A stretch of DNA of 64,000 nt from contig VZRS01012087.1 in the NCBI GenBank assembly GCA_013398055.1, forward strand, positions 1 to 64,000, read 5' to 3'. The stretch comes from Ifrita kowaldi. Lineage: Eukaryota > Chordata > Aves > Passeriformes > Cinclosomatidae. This document shows positions 1-12,194 of the stretch, piece by piece (position 1 is the first letter of the stretch; the number at the start of each line of letters is the position of its first letter). The notes under the pieces were generated by a model that did not search any database, was not told the origin of the DNA, and saw nothing but the letters and a program-made list of their open reading frames with translations. Both the position numbers and the translations under genes were made by a program.

Positions 1-147
1 CAGAGGAGGCAGGTTCTGCAGCCGGGGCTCAGAGGTGCCCGGAGGGGGCAGGTTCTGCAGCCTGGACTCGGTGGTGCCCATAGGAGGCAGGTTCTGCAGC
101 CTGCGCTCAGTGGTGCCCACAGGAGGCAGGTTCTGCAGCCTTGGCTT
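1..147. repeat. 39-bp minisatellite, at least 4 copies
   Basis: The motif CAGGTTCTGCAGCC recurs at about 10, 49, 88 and 127, an exact 39-bp period. The linker is variable and GC-rich (GGGCTCAGTGGTGCCCA-like). The array touches the left edge, so the true copy number is unknown. The unit length is a multiple of three, but I see no reason to think it is coding. Confidence 0.9.
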
Positions 148-1027
148 GATGGAGCAGAGGTGAACATGAAGCCCAGAGTAACACACTGCAAAGGGCTCCG
201 TGGCCAAGATGCTTCTCTTGGCCAGTGCTCTGGTGCAGGGTCCAAAGGGATTGTGCAGGTCTGAAGCTGCCACCGCCTCAGGTTAATTGAGATGCTGTGT
301 ATTTGTAAAAAAGCATGTCAAAATATATTCTGAACTAAACAGCCATCAGAGGGATAAAACCAGCTGTCTGATCTCCTGGTAAACCATGCTGTTTTTCTTT
401 TTGATTTCTTTGTATTTTTCTTTGTACTTTGCCGTTACTCTTTTCTTTTCTGATCATCTTGTAACCTGCCAGGTGATGATATCAGCTTATCTACCCTGAA
501 ACCCAAGTCTGGAATGGAAGGAAGGGCAATTCCTTTGATACTCTGGCAACTATCCGCATTTCCCTGACAAACCTGCTATGTTGTGACTTCCTTCAGCAAA
601 CACTATTTAGACAGGCTGTCCATGTGCCTCCTGTATAGATGGCTGCAAGAGACTATTCTGCCCTCTCTTAAAGTGGAATCACACCTAAGCAAGCATGCAT
701 TAACCTCCATAAAACATTCCACTATTTTTACTCTTAAGTGGCAGGAAGGAGGGACTTAGCTGATACATAAAATATCCAGCTGTGTTATTCATGTTAATTA
801 GGCCTTTACAGAGACTCTTATGACTTGGCACCATCCCATTTTCCATAGAAATGTTACTCTGTTATGGTTGGAGAGCTCTCTCAGGAATTTCTGGGTTCTG
901 CATGTTAGCTCTTGCTCAGATGCAGACTCATGACAGGGATGTCTGGGCAGAGAAATGCCTTTGCCAGTCTCTCACAACATGCAATGAATACATACCACAG
1001 CTTCCCCCCCACCTCCACTGACTCATT

Positions 1028-1225
1028 AGAAGTTCTTCTGTGTGCAGGTGATGAGGCCCTGGCACAGGTTGCCCACAGAAGCTGTGGCTGTCACATCCCT
1101 GGAAGTGTCCAAGGCCAGGTTGGACAGGGCTTAGAGCAGTCTGGGATAGTGGAAGGTGTCACTGCCCAAGGCAAGGGGTTAGAACAGGATGAGCTTTAAC
1201 TTCCCTTCCAGACCAAACCATAGAA
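1028..1225 (+). mobile_element. CR1 LINE 3'-end fragment
   Basis: The stretch reads like the conserved 3' end of avian CR1: GGCACAGGTTGCCCACAGAA, then AGCTGTGGCTGTCACATCCC, then GGAAGTGTCCAAGGCCAGG. It ends with a decayed copy of the usual GATGAGCTTTAACTTCCCTT tail. Only the last C-terminal codons of the reverse-transcriptase ORF and the short 3'UTR remain. It is 5'-truncated, as is usual for CR1, and lies in the same direction as TTC28. Confidence 0.85.
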
Positions 1226-4200
1226 CCAGTGATTGTAGGAACAGTTTCCTTCATGTGGAAGAGTGCAGTCCCTCAGCCTCAGCAGTCCATACAGGTCACC
1301 TTTGATGCTGGAACCACTAGGTTCTTGTTAGTGTAACTGCTGCTCTTGAAAAGTCTGGGGGTAAGCTTTGTTTGGTGTAGAAAGAGTTGAGAAATCATTT
1401 TGAAGTAATGTCTAACTTCTGTCTGGGATTTTCTAAGATCAGATCAATGCAGCTGAGATTAAAGAAAGGAAGAAAACATCTTCCTTTCAGAAAGTAAAGT
1501 AGCTCCCACAGTACGTGTTCCTATTGAGCTACAGTTTTCTTCAGCATGCCACCAGTTATTAGCAACACTATAAAGAATAGATTTCTTAGGTTGTATGAAA
1601 AGCAGGTTGAGCTGTAGAGTATTTTGCAGTGAAGAAATGTGCTTGAAAGGGAGCCAAAAGCTGTCATTTCCCTTTTCATCTATTAAAAAGTACATTAACA
1701 CTGTCAATCATCAGGCTTCAGAGGTTAGGCAAATACAGTCAGTATCTGCCAATAAAATCAAAGATTTAACACATCTCGCTATCAAAGTTGGATTAAAAAG
1801 AGAAATCTGCCATATGGGCATAAGCCCCAGCTGTGCTCCAGCTCCAGTGACTCTAAACAAGTACATAATCCTTTGAAATCTGCAGCGTTCCTGCTGTTAA
1901 AGCAGCGCGAGTGGCTGGGCAGGAGGGCCAGCACTCCTGGCTGTCCTGCGTGTTCTTGTCCTGGGGAAGGGTGGGAAGGGCAGCTGTGGGGATCAGCAAA
2001 ATCTGTCAGCACTTGCTCACAGGGTGTCCCAGTTGTAATGCAGCTGGTTGGATGGTGGCGAGTTGTTTGAGTACAGGTGTCACTTTTATATGTTTTTCCT
2101 AGGCATTAATTCTGTTCTTTGTGTAGCTGGCAGAAGTTAAAAGCATTTGATGGATTCTCTGTGCTGCTGTGCTTTCTAATTGGCATTATCTTCTGAGCAG
2201 TAGCAGCAAAGTTCATCCAGCACTCCAGACTAAAAGTCAGCTAAGTTAGCAGAGAAATTCCCATCATCCTCAGTAGCTGTTGGATCTGGGTCTGCCCGAC
2301 CATTTTATGCCAGGATTGATGAAGACATTAGTGTTGAGTAGTATATATTATTTTTCTGACACTGTAGATTAAGCTTAGGACCTTGCTAAACCTTGCTTTT
2401 ACCGTCTTTTAAGAAGCAGGTTTGTGTGTGTGTGTTTGTTTGCAGTTTGTTGGGGTTTTTTTAATAGACCTTCTTAGAAGTCTGAGTCCATGGAAACATC
2501 CACTTCCCCTCCTACCTCCCCCCCTCTCCCACCACAAAGCTTTTTAACACTTCAGCAGCAGTTGCTTTGCTCTCTCTGCAGCTAACTAGATATTGCAGCA
2601 ATAACACTGGGGTTTGTGCATGCTTGTTTCTATGGGAAAGTGTTTCCTGGACCCAGTGATCTCCATATTGTACTTTACTCAAACTTCCTACGAGCTGCAT
2701 AAGAGCTTCTGGGGTAATAATGATTTTTTAGTGGTTCTGAGTGTTTGCAGTGACTCAGAGGGTGTGCTGGGTTCAGCTCCCAGTCTTGCCACCTGGGTCA
2801 GGGAGCTCTGCAGAGCTGTACATTTTTTTTTTGAGTCTTTTCCCATTTTGGCCTCAAAGCTGGATTTTTTTATTTGTCCCTGTTGGGGAATAGGACATCT
2901 AGATCGTATGAAATGAAACTGTAAACATGCTACAGCTCTGTGAGTTAAAAGCAATTCAGCTGTTTTAAATGTAAATGGTGTAGGATTATATACTTGATTT
3001 GTTATAGCTTCCTAATTCTGCCTGCCTCAGCACTTTCCTGGCAGTTAATTGCATCAGGGCTCGGAGAAACATTCCATAAGCTGCTGAAGACAGCTTTGCC
3101 ACAGTCTGACACACTTCTCCCTTGGTTACATAGCAAATGGACGCTCTGGGATAAGTAGTAAGGAGAAGCTCCTGTGTCCTGGGTACTGTCCTCTGCAGCC
3201 TTTTGCCTATGAAATCCTCTCTCATCCAAGTCTAGAGGTTTTTGTTTTGGATATCAATGTGTGCTGTGATTAGAATTACTAGATCTGTGTTTTGGTGGGT
3301 AAAGAAATGTAGGGAAATATTTAATATTTTGCACAGGCACTCAGTGAGGGAGATACAAATTTCCCCAAAGCCACAGATACTTCATCTTTTCCCTAGTTTT
3401 CTTCAATGCACAGAAGTAGTCCTGGGAGAGTAGGAATGCATTTAGGTTCTCACTGCTACAGAAGCAAGATCTTAGCAGCAAAAATACCCAGTTCAGTTTG
3501 ATCTCAGAGGAGGACTTGATGGCACTGAGGTGGGAACTGCCCAGTTACAGTCGAGGCTCTGGGATACAGGTTGAATCACTGTGTTTTTTGTCTTCATTTT
3601 CCAATCTTCAGCATTTGTTTTCTTCTGTAGTTCAGCATCCCTCTGAATAGGTTGTCTTTGGGCTCTCACAATCCTGGTTCTGTGCATGGCTTTAAAAAGC
3701 AGGACGTGATAAACCCCAAACTGTTAACAATTAGTGCAGTCTGGCGAGTTGCTCTGTGTAGTAGGCTGTCTGATATGAAATAATGCATTAGAGGAAAATT
3801 TTCCTAAGGGAAATTAGACTCAAAGATGCAGGTGGACCATGTGTTTCTGTCTCCTTGAGAAGATGTGTCTTCTGAGGCATAATTAAAATTCTTTACAATT
3901 ATTTTCACAATACAGAGTGAATGGATAAGTGTGACAGTTGAATGACAAGCATATATGCAGACTAGGACAAGCAGAATGGGTGAATATAGTTTTCTCACTA
4001 AAACTTTTGTTATGAGCTGCGTTCACAGCTGTTAGGATATAGACATGAAATTGAATCTGCCATTCTAGATGCTGATTTCTTTTCTTTGTGCTTCTCTTTG
4101 TATGTTGAACCCCTTACTAGCTCTGACTTTCCTCCCAGATCCTACCCCATCCAGGGGTTGTGGTACATTGTGTCTGTGGCAGTGGAAGCTGAGGTGATGG

Positions 4201-4897
4201 TCTGTGGCTCACTTTGCTGAGTTTAGGGGGAAGTAAAGTCCCTTCTGATGTGGCAAGGTAGTAACAGATCCATTAGCCTTTACACAGAGCTTTTGGCTGC
4301 CTCAGTCAGTCTCCTGTTTGCTTAGAGCATCTACACCCTTGAGGCTTAAAAGACTGATGACCTGCCAGGTGCCACATTTACTTCTTAAACAGGTTAATAG
4401 ATTTTCTAGTTTTAACCTTAATCTTATCTTGTTAATCATCTCAGCATTGACTGATTTATGTTTTTGTTCCAATAAGCAGTTGAAGCTAGGATTCACCCCA
4501 TTATAAATGTTAGCTATGTTAACCTGGACTCAGTTGCGTTGCATTGCAGCAGAAGTGACCTCAGATCTTGCAGGCATTTCCAGAGACATTATTAGCAAGT
4601 CTGCTGGAGTCCTTATGGTCCTGATAGTGGTTGAACTATCCACTTTGATGAGAAATGGGTGGCTTCTGTAGTAAATCCTAGAAACCCTGTACCCCACCCC
4701 AAGGTAATGGTGCTGTGTACAGATGTACTGGTTCATCCCTTTGGAGCTAGAATGTGTCTCATGCTATTTGTACCAAGTGCCCAAAGGATCACTCTCTTCA
4801 TGTGGGGCTGTACCCCATGTCTGTCTGGGTTGTGACAGTGAGTGGAGGTATTACAAGGTGTGCCCACTCTCTATATTTGCTGCTGTTTCACCTGCCA

Positions 4898-4935
4898 TGT
4901 CCAGTTGAATCCAATTGAATCCAGTTGAATCCAGG
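4898..4935. repeat. Short tandem repeat, GTTGAATCCA-like unit
   Basis: Three to four copies of a 10-bp unit (TCCAGTTGAA, TCCAATTGAA, TCCAGTTGAA, TCCAGG) lie about 40 bp before the SINE. It is imperfect and short. Confidence 0.7.
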
Positions 4936-4975
4936 CGTTTCCTTGCCTGATACTTATTTTCATTGGAAAGTCTTT

Positions 4976-5112
4976 CACAGAATCACGGAATAGTCTTGAG
5001 TTGGAAGGGACCCAGAAGGATCAAGTCCAACTCTTAAGTGAATGGCCCATATGGGGATGAACCCTATGACCTTGGCATTATTAGCACCATGCTCTAACCA
5101 ACTGAACTAATC
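4976..5112 (-). mobile_element. tRNA-Ile-derived SINE with CR1 tail (TguSINE1-like)
   Basis: Read on the minus strand, 5112-5043 is a decayed tRNA-Ile head. It has TTAGTTCAGTTGGTTAGAGC (A box and D arm), then GTGCTAATAATGCC with an AAT anticodon, then the GGTTCATCCCCATA-like B box. The remaining 4976-5042 is the reverse complement of a CR1 3' end (CACAGAATCACGGAATAG, TTGAGTTGGAAGGGACC on the + strand). A tRNA-Ile head with a CR1 tail is the known structure of the songbird SINE TguSINE1, which CR1 machinery mobilises. The alternative, a lone tRNA pseudogene next to a CR1 end, is less likely because the two abut. I could not assign target-site duplications. Confidence 0.85.
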
Positions 5113-5217
5113 TCAGGCTCTTACTTGAGCAGCACTGAATCTGTTGAGGTGTTCAGCCTGGTCTCGTTAGGCAGTTTGAATGCAGACAGCACTGATGCTT
5201 TTATCTTGTACAAAAGG

Positions 5218-5606
5218 TCACTTAAAGCTGCATTGAATCAGTTGTCCCTTAACCATCTGGACCTGTTTCAGGAGTTCTAATCCTGGGGTTTTTACACTGT
5301 AGCTGTGTGCCTCATTCTTCTCCACTGTGCCCCTATCTGAAGGGGAAAGTCTGAGGTGCTGAGGCTCAATAACTGGCTTTGTTATGGACTGACTTTCAGG
5401 GGGTTTTTCATTTCCATTTATCTCAAGTCTCTCAGTTAGGAACACATGAGGGAAAGAGCCTGTCTGCCACTACTGGAGTGTGTCCTGCTTGGCTTCCTGT
5501 CCCCCGGGATCGGGCCTGTCCCTTCTCCTGCAGCAGTTCCGCCGCAGCCCCTGCTGCCATGGAGACGCATCACCAGTGGCCATTACAGTGGGGCTGAGAT
5601 GGCGGC
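5218..5606 (-). pseudogene. Unidentified minus-strand coding-like fragment, possible retrocopy
   Basis: On the minus strand, an ATG at 5560-5558 in a good context (CTCCATGG) opens a 42-codon frame to 5432. It begins MAAGAAAELLQEKGQA. One frame over, an open frame from 5445 to 5218 (75 codons) has a polar, protein-like composition and ends ELLKQVQMVKGQLIQCSFK, stop. The two could join by a single frameshift. A GCCGCCATCTC element, which resembles the YY1 initiator of many housekeeping promoters, lies about 36 bp upstream (5606-5596) in a local CpG-rich patch. This would fit a decayed retrocopy or an antisense first exon. I do not recognise the protein and no poly(A) tract is visible, so the call is tentative. 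Confidence 0.3.
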
Positions 5607-6769
5607 TCCTGCTGTGCCTGCAATTCCCATCAGCCTGCTTCCATCAGCATTTTTCTGGTTTGAATCCTGCTTTGATGAATTCCATCTTCTCCATGCTCAC
5701 AGCACAGTGCCCTTCCAGACATACATTCTCAGATGCAATGCTTTGTGGCCCAACACAAGCTGTCTCTCTCTTACTCTGATACCTTTTAATCATTGAAATG
5801 CAGCATTTTGAGCTGTTTCTGCCATCTGTTTTTTGCATAAGGCTTCTCCTGGCTTTCACATGATGTGTAAGAAGTCAGGAGGTCTGTATCTTCCCCAGAG
5901 GAGAGGCAGTGGTGTGCCCATGGGATCCAGCCAGTCAGCTTGGGGTGCCTGTAATTCCAGTATGATTAGGGACCTGGTGTAATCCCTGTGCATAAAATGG
6001 GAAGTTTCTGCTACAGGCGAGTCCTTTGGATTCTGATGAAGGTACCTTCCTTTGCCAGAACTGTAGCAAAGAATACACTAATCAGGCAACACATCTGTGA
6101 ATTTAAAGGGTATTTACTTACTGGCTGTCAAATTGGAGTCAATTTGTTGTAGTTCAATTTGGAAATTGTTCAAAACTGGTCTGAATGATGGCAGACAGGT
6201 CCTCTGTAGCCTCTGAAGGCTCTCACACTGGCCAGGGCCTTTGGTGGAGGTGTGAATAGTGTCTCCTCCTCTGGTGGGGTGCCAGACTCGTGATCAGTAT
6301 AAGCAGGGTTCATATCACTTGCAGCTGCTGCAGGGTGGCCTGTGGTAATTATGAAACAGCTCTCAGGCTGTGGGCAGGGCCCTGGCCTTGCTCTGTGCAC
6401 CATTTTCCTGGGGTATTTATTTATCATGAAGCTGCTACAGGACCTGTAGTTCTGTAAAACCCTGGGACAGTCACCCTGGCTTCTTCAGAGCATCTGGCAG
6501 GAAGGAAACTGTGCCCTAAAGTCCTGGTGACTCTATAAAGCACTGATCAGTTCACTGTTTTAATTTTCATTGTGTTTCCTTTCAGCTTCTGGCTCTCTGG
6601 TGTTCACAATACAATTCCATCTTTGTTTCGATGTCACGGTCTAATGTGTGGTGGCTGGTGACAGTGCTACGCACAGAGCTTGTGGAGTCTCTCTGAATTA
6701 GTTTGCTCGCATCTGTGTGAAGAACTGGAGCCAAAAACCTCTCCTTTCAGAGGATTAGAATCACATCAT

Positions 6770-7030
6770 TACTGGAGGGAGTTCAGAGAAGAGTGAAAAA
6801 AGTGATTAGGGGCCTAGAGGGACTGATGTATGAGGAAAGATCAAAGGGGCTGAATTTGTATCATTTGGATAACTGACTGAGTGGGGAACATAAAAGTCTG
6901 TGATTATGGAATGTGTATAAACAGGGACGTGTCAGGGAGAGATTATTCAATGTGGGATGATGGGGGGAATGGAATTACAGTAGAAAGGGGCAAATAGCTG
7001 TTAAATAGGAAAATTTCCCAACAATGAGTT
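6770..7030 (+). mobile_element. Old, degraded CR1-type LINE fragment
   Basis: Scattered blocks match the C-terminal reverse-transcriptase region of older CR1 families: GGAGGGAGTTCAGAGAAGAG, TGTATGAGGAAAGATCAAAG, GGGAGAGATTATTCA and GGAATGGAATTACAG. The blocks are in the expected order and the frame is broken many times. It is much more diverged than the 1028-1225 copy. Confidence 0.6.
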
Positions 7031-8819
7031 TGGGTATTCCGTTGTCTCTTGCTGTAAATCCAGTGACTTGAGCTATTGCTTTTTAATTTACTGATAAACA
7101 CACGTAAAATGTTTCAAATAGAGGTAGGAGTGTAAAGCAGAGATTGGTGCAGCAATGACTCTCTGGTTGTATGTCCCTTTGGCCTCGGTGGCTGCATCTG
7201 CAGGGTCCATCCAGCTTGGGTGGGACTCGCTGAACAGAGCAGTGAATAGGACAGAACAAGGCCTTTCCTGGCTTTTCCATCAGATTAATGTGATCAGGCT
7301 GACAAGAGGTCACCTCTCTGTGGCGTCTGTCCTGCTGCAGGTATTTGGGATTTCAGAGGATGAATACTCACAGAGTCAATAGCTGTGTTGCTTTGGTTCA
7401 GCAGTTTGGACTGCCTAGACTTTAAAGTGGGATCTAGGACCTTATTTTCAGAACCAACAATTGCAGAAATTAGTGATATTTTAGATGATATTTCCAGGAT
7501 GCTGCTTTCATCCCTTCTGCTGGGTGTCTGTGCTCTGCATTTCATGGCAGCTACATTCCTACCTCTCCCACCGAATTGCATTCTTAGCAACCTTTAAATG
7601 AGTCTGGGCTGCTGTATGAATTGACTGGTTATCTTCTCTACTGATGTTAATAATATCTTAATAAATGCAAAACATGTTTTGGAAATTCCAGACTTCAGTT
7701 GCAGCTGAATCTTTCTTTGGCTTCAAGCTAAAAATCTTTTTTAACTGAAGTGGTGGCTTGAAAGTTTTCTTTCCTGCCTGCTTATAATACCAAAGCCTGG
7801 GAGGAGGGTTGTTGTCATCTATAACTGCATTTTCTACCTTGTTGTTATTTTAAAGCAAATCTCTTACATTATCTAACATATCTTTGCCAATGTAAACTGT
7901 CTCATAGTACTCTATTTTTTCCTGCTTAGCTGGGAATAATAAATAACCTATTTGAGGCAATGCTTTGTGGTCTGTGCTTCTGTGCCAGCCAGGCTGGGTC
8001 AGCTTTGTCCCTGCTCTCGGAGCCTGTGCTCAGCTGCACGGGGTCTGGCACGAGCCAGGAGGAGCTGGGGGACGATGAGGCAGGTCATGCATGTGTCTGA
8101 TGTGAGAGATGCTTGGCAGGCCATGTACTGAGTCTTGTGTGTGCAAAAAAAAGAGAGGATCAGTGTTTATGTGTAGGATGGGGGTGTGTGTCTTTAAAGG
8201 CAATGGGTTAGTGTATTGGTATTGTGTATTTCAGAGCAGAGGCTTATTGACTCAGGTACGTGAAATAGTGACGCCTCGAAGCGGGATTTCCTTTGGGAGC
8301 AGTCACGTGAAAGGGCAAAGGGGAGATGATTGAAATTGAAACCTCCAGACCTTGCTGAATTACTTTTTCTTTTTTATCAAGGAACATTTACCCCTACCCA
8401 GGTCTGTAACTGCTGTGTCCCTTTCTACGACAGATGAGAGATGAGAGGTGGCAGGGGTAAGGTGCTGTGTGTGGCGTGAGAGCTGACTGTGCTTGGAACT
8501 GCTGTGTCTGCTGGGTATGGAGCAGATGTTCTTGGTGGGGATATGGTGGCTGTTGGCTGCTTTTCCCCTGGATTACTATACCGAATCTCCCAGCTGTATA
8601 TGAAATACCTAGGCACAGAATTACATGTCAGCATCATTTTTTATGAACTGCTTTCCTCGAAGAAAGGATCTGGTGTGAGAAGTGCCTAGTGTCTGAGGGG
8701 TATTTGCCAATGTCAGTGTAGGACAGCAGCTGATGGTTGGCTGACAAGCAGGCAGTCTTACGGGGAGCAGGTTTTCCCAGACAGAAATTTTTTCACATTT
8801 TCTGTTGAAGTTTTTGCTT

Positions 8820-8950
8820 GTGAGTTTTTGTTTTGGTTTGTTTTTGTGGTTCTTGTCTTGTTTGGGTTTTCGTTGGTTTTCTGTTCGTTTGTTTGTTTGT
8901 TTTTTGGTTTTTGGTTTGGTTTTTGTTTTGTTTTCTGTTTGTTTTTTTTA
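8820..8950. repeat. GT/T-rich low-complexity tract (TTTG-like)
   Basis: The + strand is almost entirely G and T over about 130 bp, with TTTG and GTTTTT units. This is strong strand asymmetry. The open frames here are artefacts of low complexity. Confidence 0.85.
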
Positions 8951-9984
8951 TTATGGAGAGACGTCTAACACAATGTCAGAATGCAAATACCAAGATGGTC
9001 CTCAAAAAGGTTTGTCCTAGTCAGGCTTAAGAGGCTTCAGGCTCAGAGTAGTTTTCCTGGAGAGACTGTTAGAGGATTTCCTGATCTGCTAAAGTATGTT
9101 TGACTTATCTTCTGGTCGTAGAATCCCTTGTGTGAGAACTATCACATGGCCATTTTTCAGGGCTTGGCTGTGTGTTTGCAATTTTGCCACAGTAGCATAA
9201 ACATGTGCAGAATCTGTGTGTTTGGTCCCAGTAAGGGATGGCCCTAGCACATTCCTTATCAAACGATAAACATAAAAATATTGATTTTTTGTGTTATAGA
9301 AAAAATTAGAACATCTAATAATGAGTGCCCTATAACATATTTATAACAACTGTTTATATTGTATTCAGTGTGTGGGGATCTGTGTTCATTCCTCACAGAT
9401 CCTCTGTTTTTCTCACATTTTTATGCCCAGAGATTGACCAGGAAAAGCATTCAGAATTGTGATTGCTGACTATATTGGTTGAGAAGTGCCTTGTGGCAGT
9501 GAATCATTGCTAATGGCTGCCAAGCTGCTGCAGACCTCATTGCACAATGCCATTAGTAGTCAAAGAATTCTTTATAACCAAGCAAAGATTTTACAACGTG
9601 TGGTAGTTCTGGTCATTATTACTCGGTTAATTGTGCTGTATTTGCTAACAAACTATTGTTTCTGCTTTCCTCTGTGAAGTAAAAGAAATTGTGATGAAGT
9701 GTAGGTTGTTATCCTTGCCTGTACCATGAAGGGGAGCATTGAAATATTGATGGCAATGCTGATGTCTGAGCACAGAGGAGTTTACTGCGATGACCTTCTG
9801 CTACCTGGGTTGCAGCTCCAGATGGGGATTCAAATTCGATGAGCATGTGGCACATCTCACTTCCAGAATCACGCAAGCTCTTCATCTTCTTGACAAGAGA
9901 GAGCAGGATTCAGCTGTTTCTCCTGCCCAAGTCAGTGCTGCACTTCAGTGTCTTTGCCTGTGCAAAAAGATAGAAAATGGAGGG

Positions 9985-10400
9985 GTCAAGGAGATGTTGC
10001 GGGCAGACTTCTGTTTCTCTGTCGGCGATAGCCTTGCTGATGCAGCCCAGCATCCCACTGGCTTTCAGCCACAGCAGCACACTGGTCACTCACACTGAGC
10101 TTGGTGTCCACCAGGTCCCTTTCCACGGAGCTGCTCTCCATGCAGGTCAATCCCAGCCTGTGCTGCACTCCTGGATTCTGTTTTCCCAGGTGCAAGACCT
10201 TGCTGAACTTGCTGAACTTTGTAAGGTTCTTGTTTGCCCATTCTTCCAGCCTATCCAGGTCTTCCTGCTGGTTGGCTCTCCCTTCCCAAGTTTCCAGTTC
10301 CGCACTTAGTGTGGTGTCCTCAGCAAACGTTGTCAGGCTGCACCTCTCCTCCACTGTGTTCAGGAATGCACAGTTCTGGAAGCTTTTCCTGATCAAGTCC
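9985..10400 (-). mobile_element. CR1 LINE reverse-transcriptase fragment
   Basis: The minus-strand frame from 10396 to 9986 carries CR1 reverse-transcriptase landmarks in order: FAEDTTL (family FADDT), then DLDRLEEWANKNLTKFSK, then VLHLGKQNPGVQHRLGL, then ESSSVERDL and DTKLSVSDQCA. The first catalytic aspartate of the FADDT box is Glu, and matching fades at the 9985 end after a loss of frame. The copy is dead and truncated at both ends, and lies antisense to TTC28. Confidence 0.9.
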
Positions 10401-12194
10401 AGTTGTACAGCAGTGGTTTGAGGAATGAAGCATGCATGCTCAGGGACTGGGCTGAGAGAGACCCATTGGGTTCACAGATCCATCAGATTCTGCATAATCT
10501 AGATTCCAAACAGACCAAAAAGACGTATCAAAAGATATTATTTTTTAAATCTTGATGCTTAGTCACCCCATATCTTGCATGTTTAATTAACTCCTCCTTC
10601 ATGTGGTTTCTGAGTATAGGAGCCAAAACAGTCCTTTTGAATCGTGTCATGTGATTGTCTTTCTTGCCCATGAGATTGTTACAGTGGAAGGAGCAGAGCA
10701 TGGCTGGAATTTATAACCTGTGACTCTCTTCACTGAAAACTGTAATTTTCAAAGCAATTCTCTGCAAGGGGACTGTGTTACTGTGACTTCTCTTGCAGTA
10801 TAAATAATGTTCTTTTCAGTTTACATCAAACAGAGCAGGCCATTGCTTCCTGATCCAGTGGAAGCTCTGGTAATTGCTTCTGTAGGTTCCATTTATAGAT
10901 CAGACTTCTGTGACTAAATTTAATTACTTACAGCTGAATCCAGTGGAAGTAATAAGTTCAAAATAACCTCTGTCATGCTGCCGTGAAAGCAGCATGTTCC
11001 TAGAAAAAGGCACTTCCTAATTGTTTCATTTTTCAGGAGAAGTTTTAACTTTCACTTGTTCATTGTCTGGTTAAGTGAAGAATGGAGCTTTGCAGGACTG
11101 TCCCACTCAAAGCTGTGGGCTGTGATGAAGCTCCTGTGTCTTGCCTGACAGCTGTTGGAGCATTTCCTCAGCCATGGGTCTTGCATTCCATGCAAATAAA
11201 GAAAGTGTTGTGTTCTGCAGGTCTGAGCAGCGCAGAAAGAAGCGACGTGGCTGGGGTGTCTGTGGAGCCAGCACTGCTGTCTGCTGAGCACATCACTGGG
11301 CATGTCCTGTGCTTGCACTGGCTGGGCTCTCCAAGTCCCCAGCTGTGAGATCCAGGTGCCTGATATGTGACAGAGATGTCTCCAGCTGCAGAGGCTGGGT
11401 CTCGCTACGCCTCCGTTTGAGGCATCTCTTGTCTTGGAGGAGCTCTTGCTGCCGGTCTCCCTTGAGTTCCTGGGCAGCAATGTCCTTCACATCCAGCAGC
11501 TGTGGTAGCATACAGGTGTGGGCAGCTGTGCCACACAGGAAACAGAAAGCAGTGTAGCTTCAAAAAGAGTTAAAAATACACGAAAAGAATAAAGTAGTGT
11601 ATGTTCTCATTTCCAGGTTGTACTGAGTCACACATCGGTAGAGTGTGGAGAAGGGCTTTGAGGACTGCATGCCTGTCCTGCTCCTCCCAGGGGATCCAGG
11701 CTGGTTGTGGCCAGAATCACCTGCAGGTCTACAGGAGCTTTTGTCAGACCCAGTGTGGTGGTTGTCATCTTGCACAGTGATGTCCTTCTTGAGCTGTGGC
11801 ACCCTGATTGAAAGTATATTTGGAGATGTGTGATGAGAAAGAACAGATGCCTTGAAAGATCGTCATATAGTGAGAGAAAAGCTTGGAATTATTTACTGAA
11901 GTGTTAACAAAGACCTAGAGGATGATGTTCTTGGTATTTCGCTTGATTATGCAAGAATTAAATGAAAGACTGCTTAACTGATCCGCAGAAAAATTTGCTG
12001 CAGGACAGCGCAGGGACATAGAGACACTGGTGCAGTAGTGGCAGTTGTACCTTTCCTTGTGTCTCTGTTTCTATCCCACTGGATACACACCACCTCAGAG
12101 CTGCATTTTCTGATGTTCATATGGTGTGTTAGCATGATTGATCTGTGGCTGGCTGTCTTTTTTCTGTTGCATATGCATGAGTGCACACACGTGC

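Noticed and set aside
5043..5112. A functional tRNA-Ile gene
   Set aside because: The stems are decayed and the sequence runs straight into a CR1 tail, so it is the head of a SINE.
8805..9030. Open frames rich in Phe, Val and Leu
   Set aside because: They are translations of a GT/T-rich low-complexity tract, not protein.
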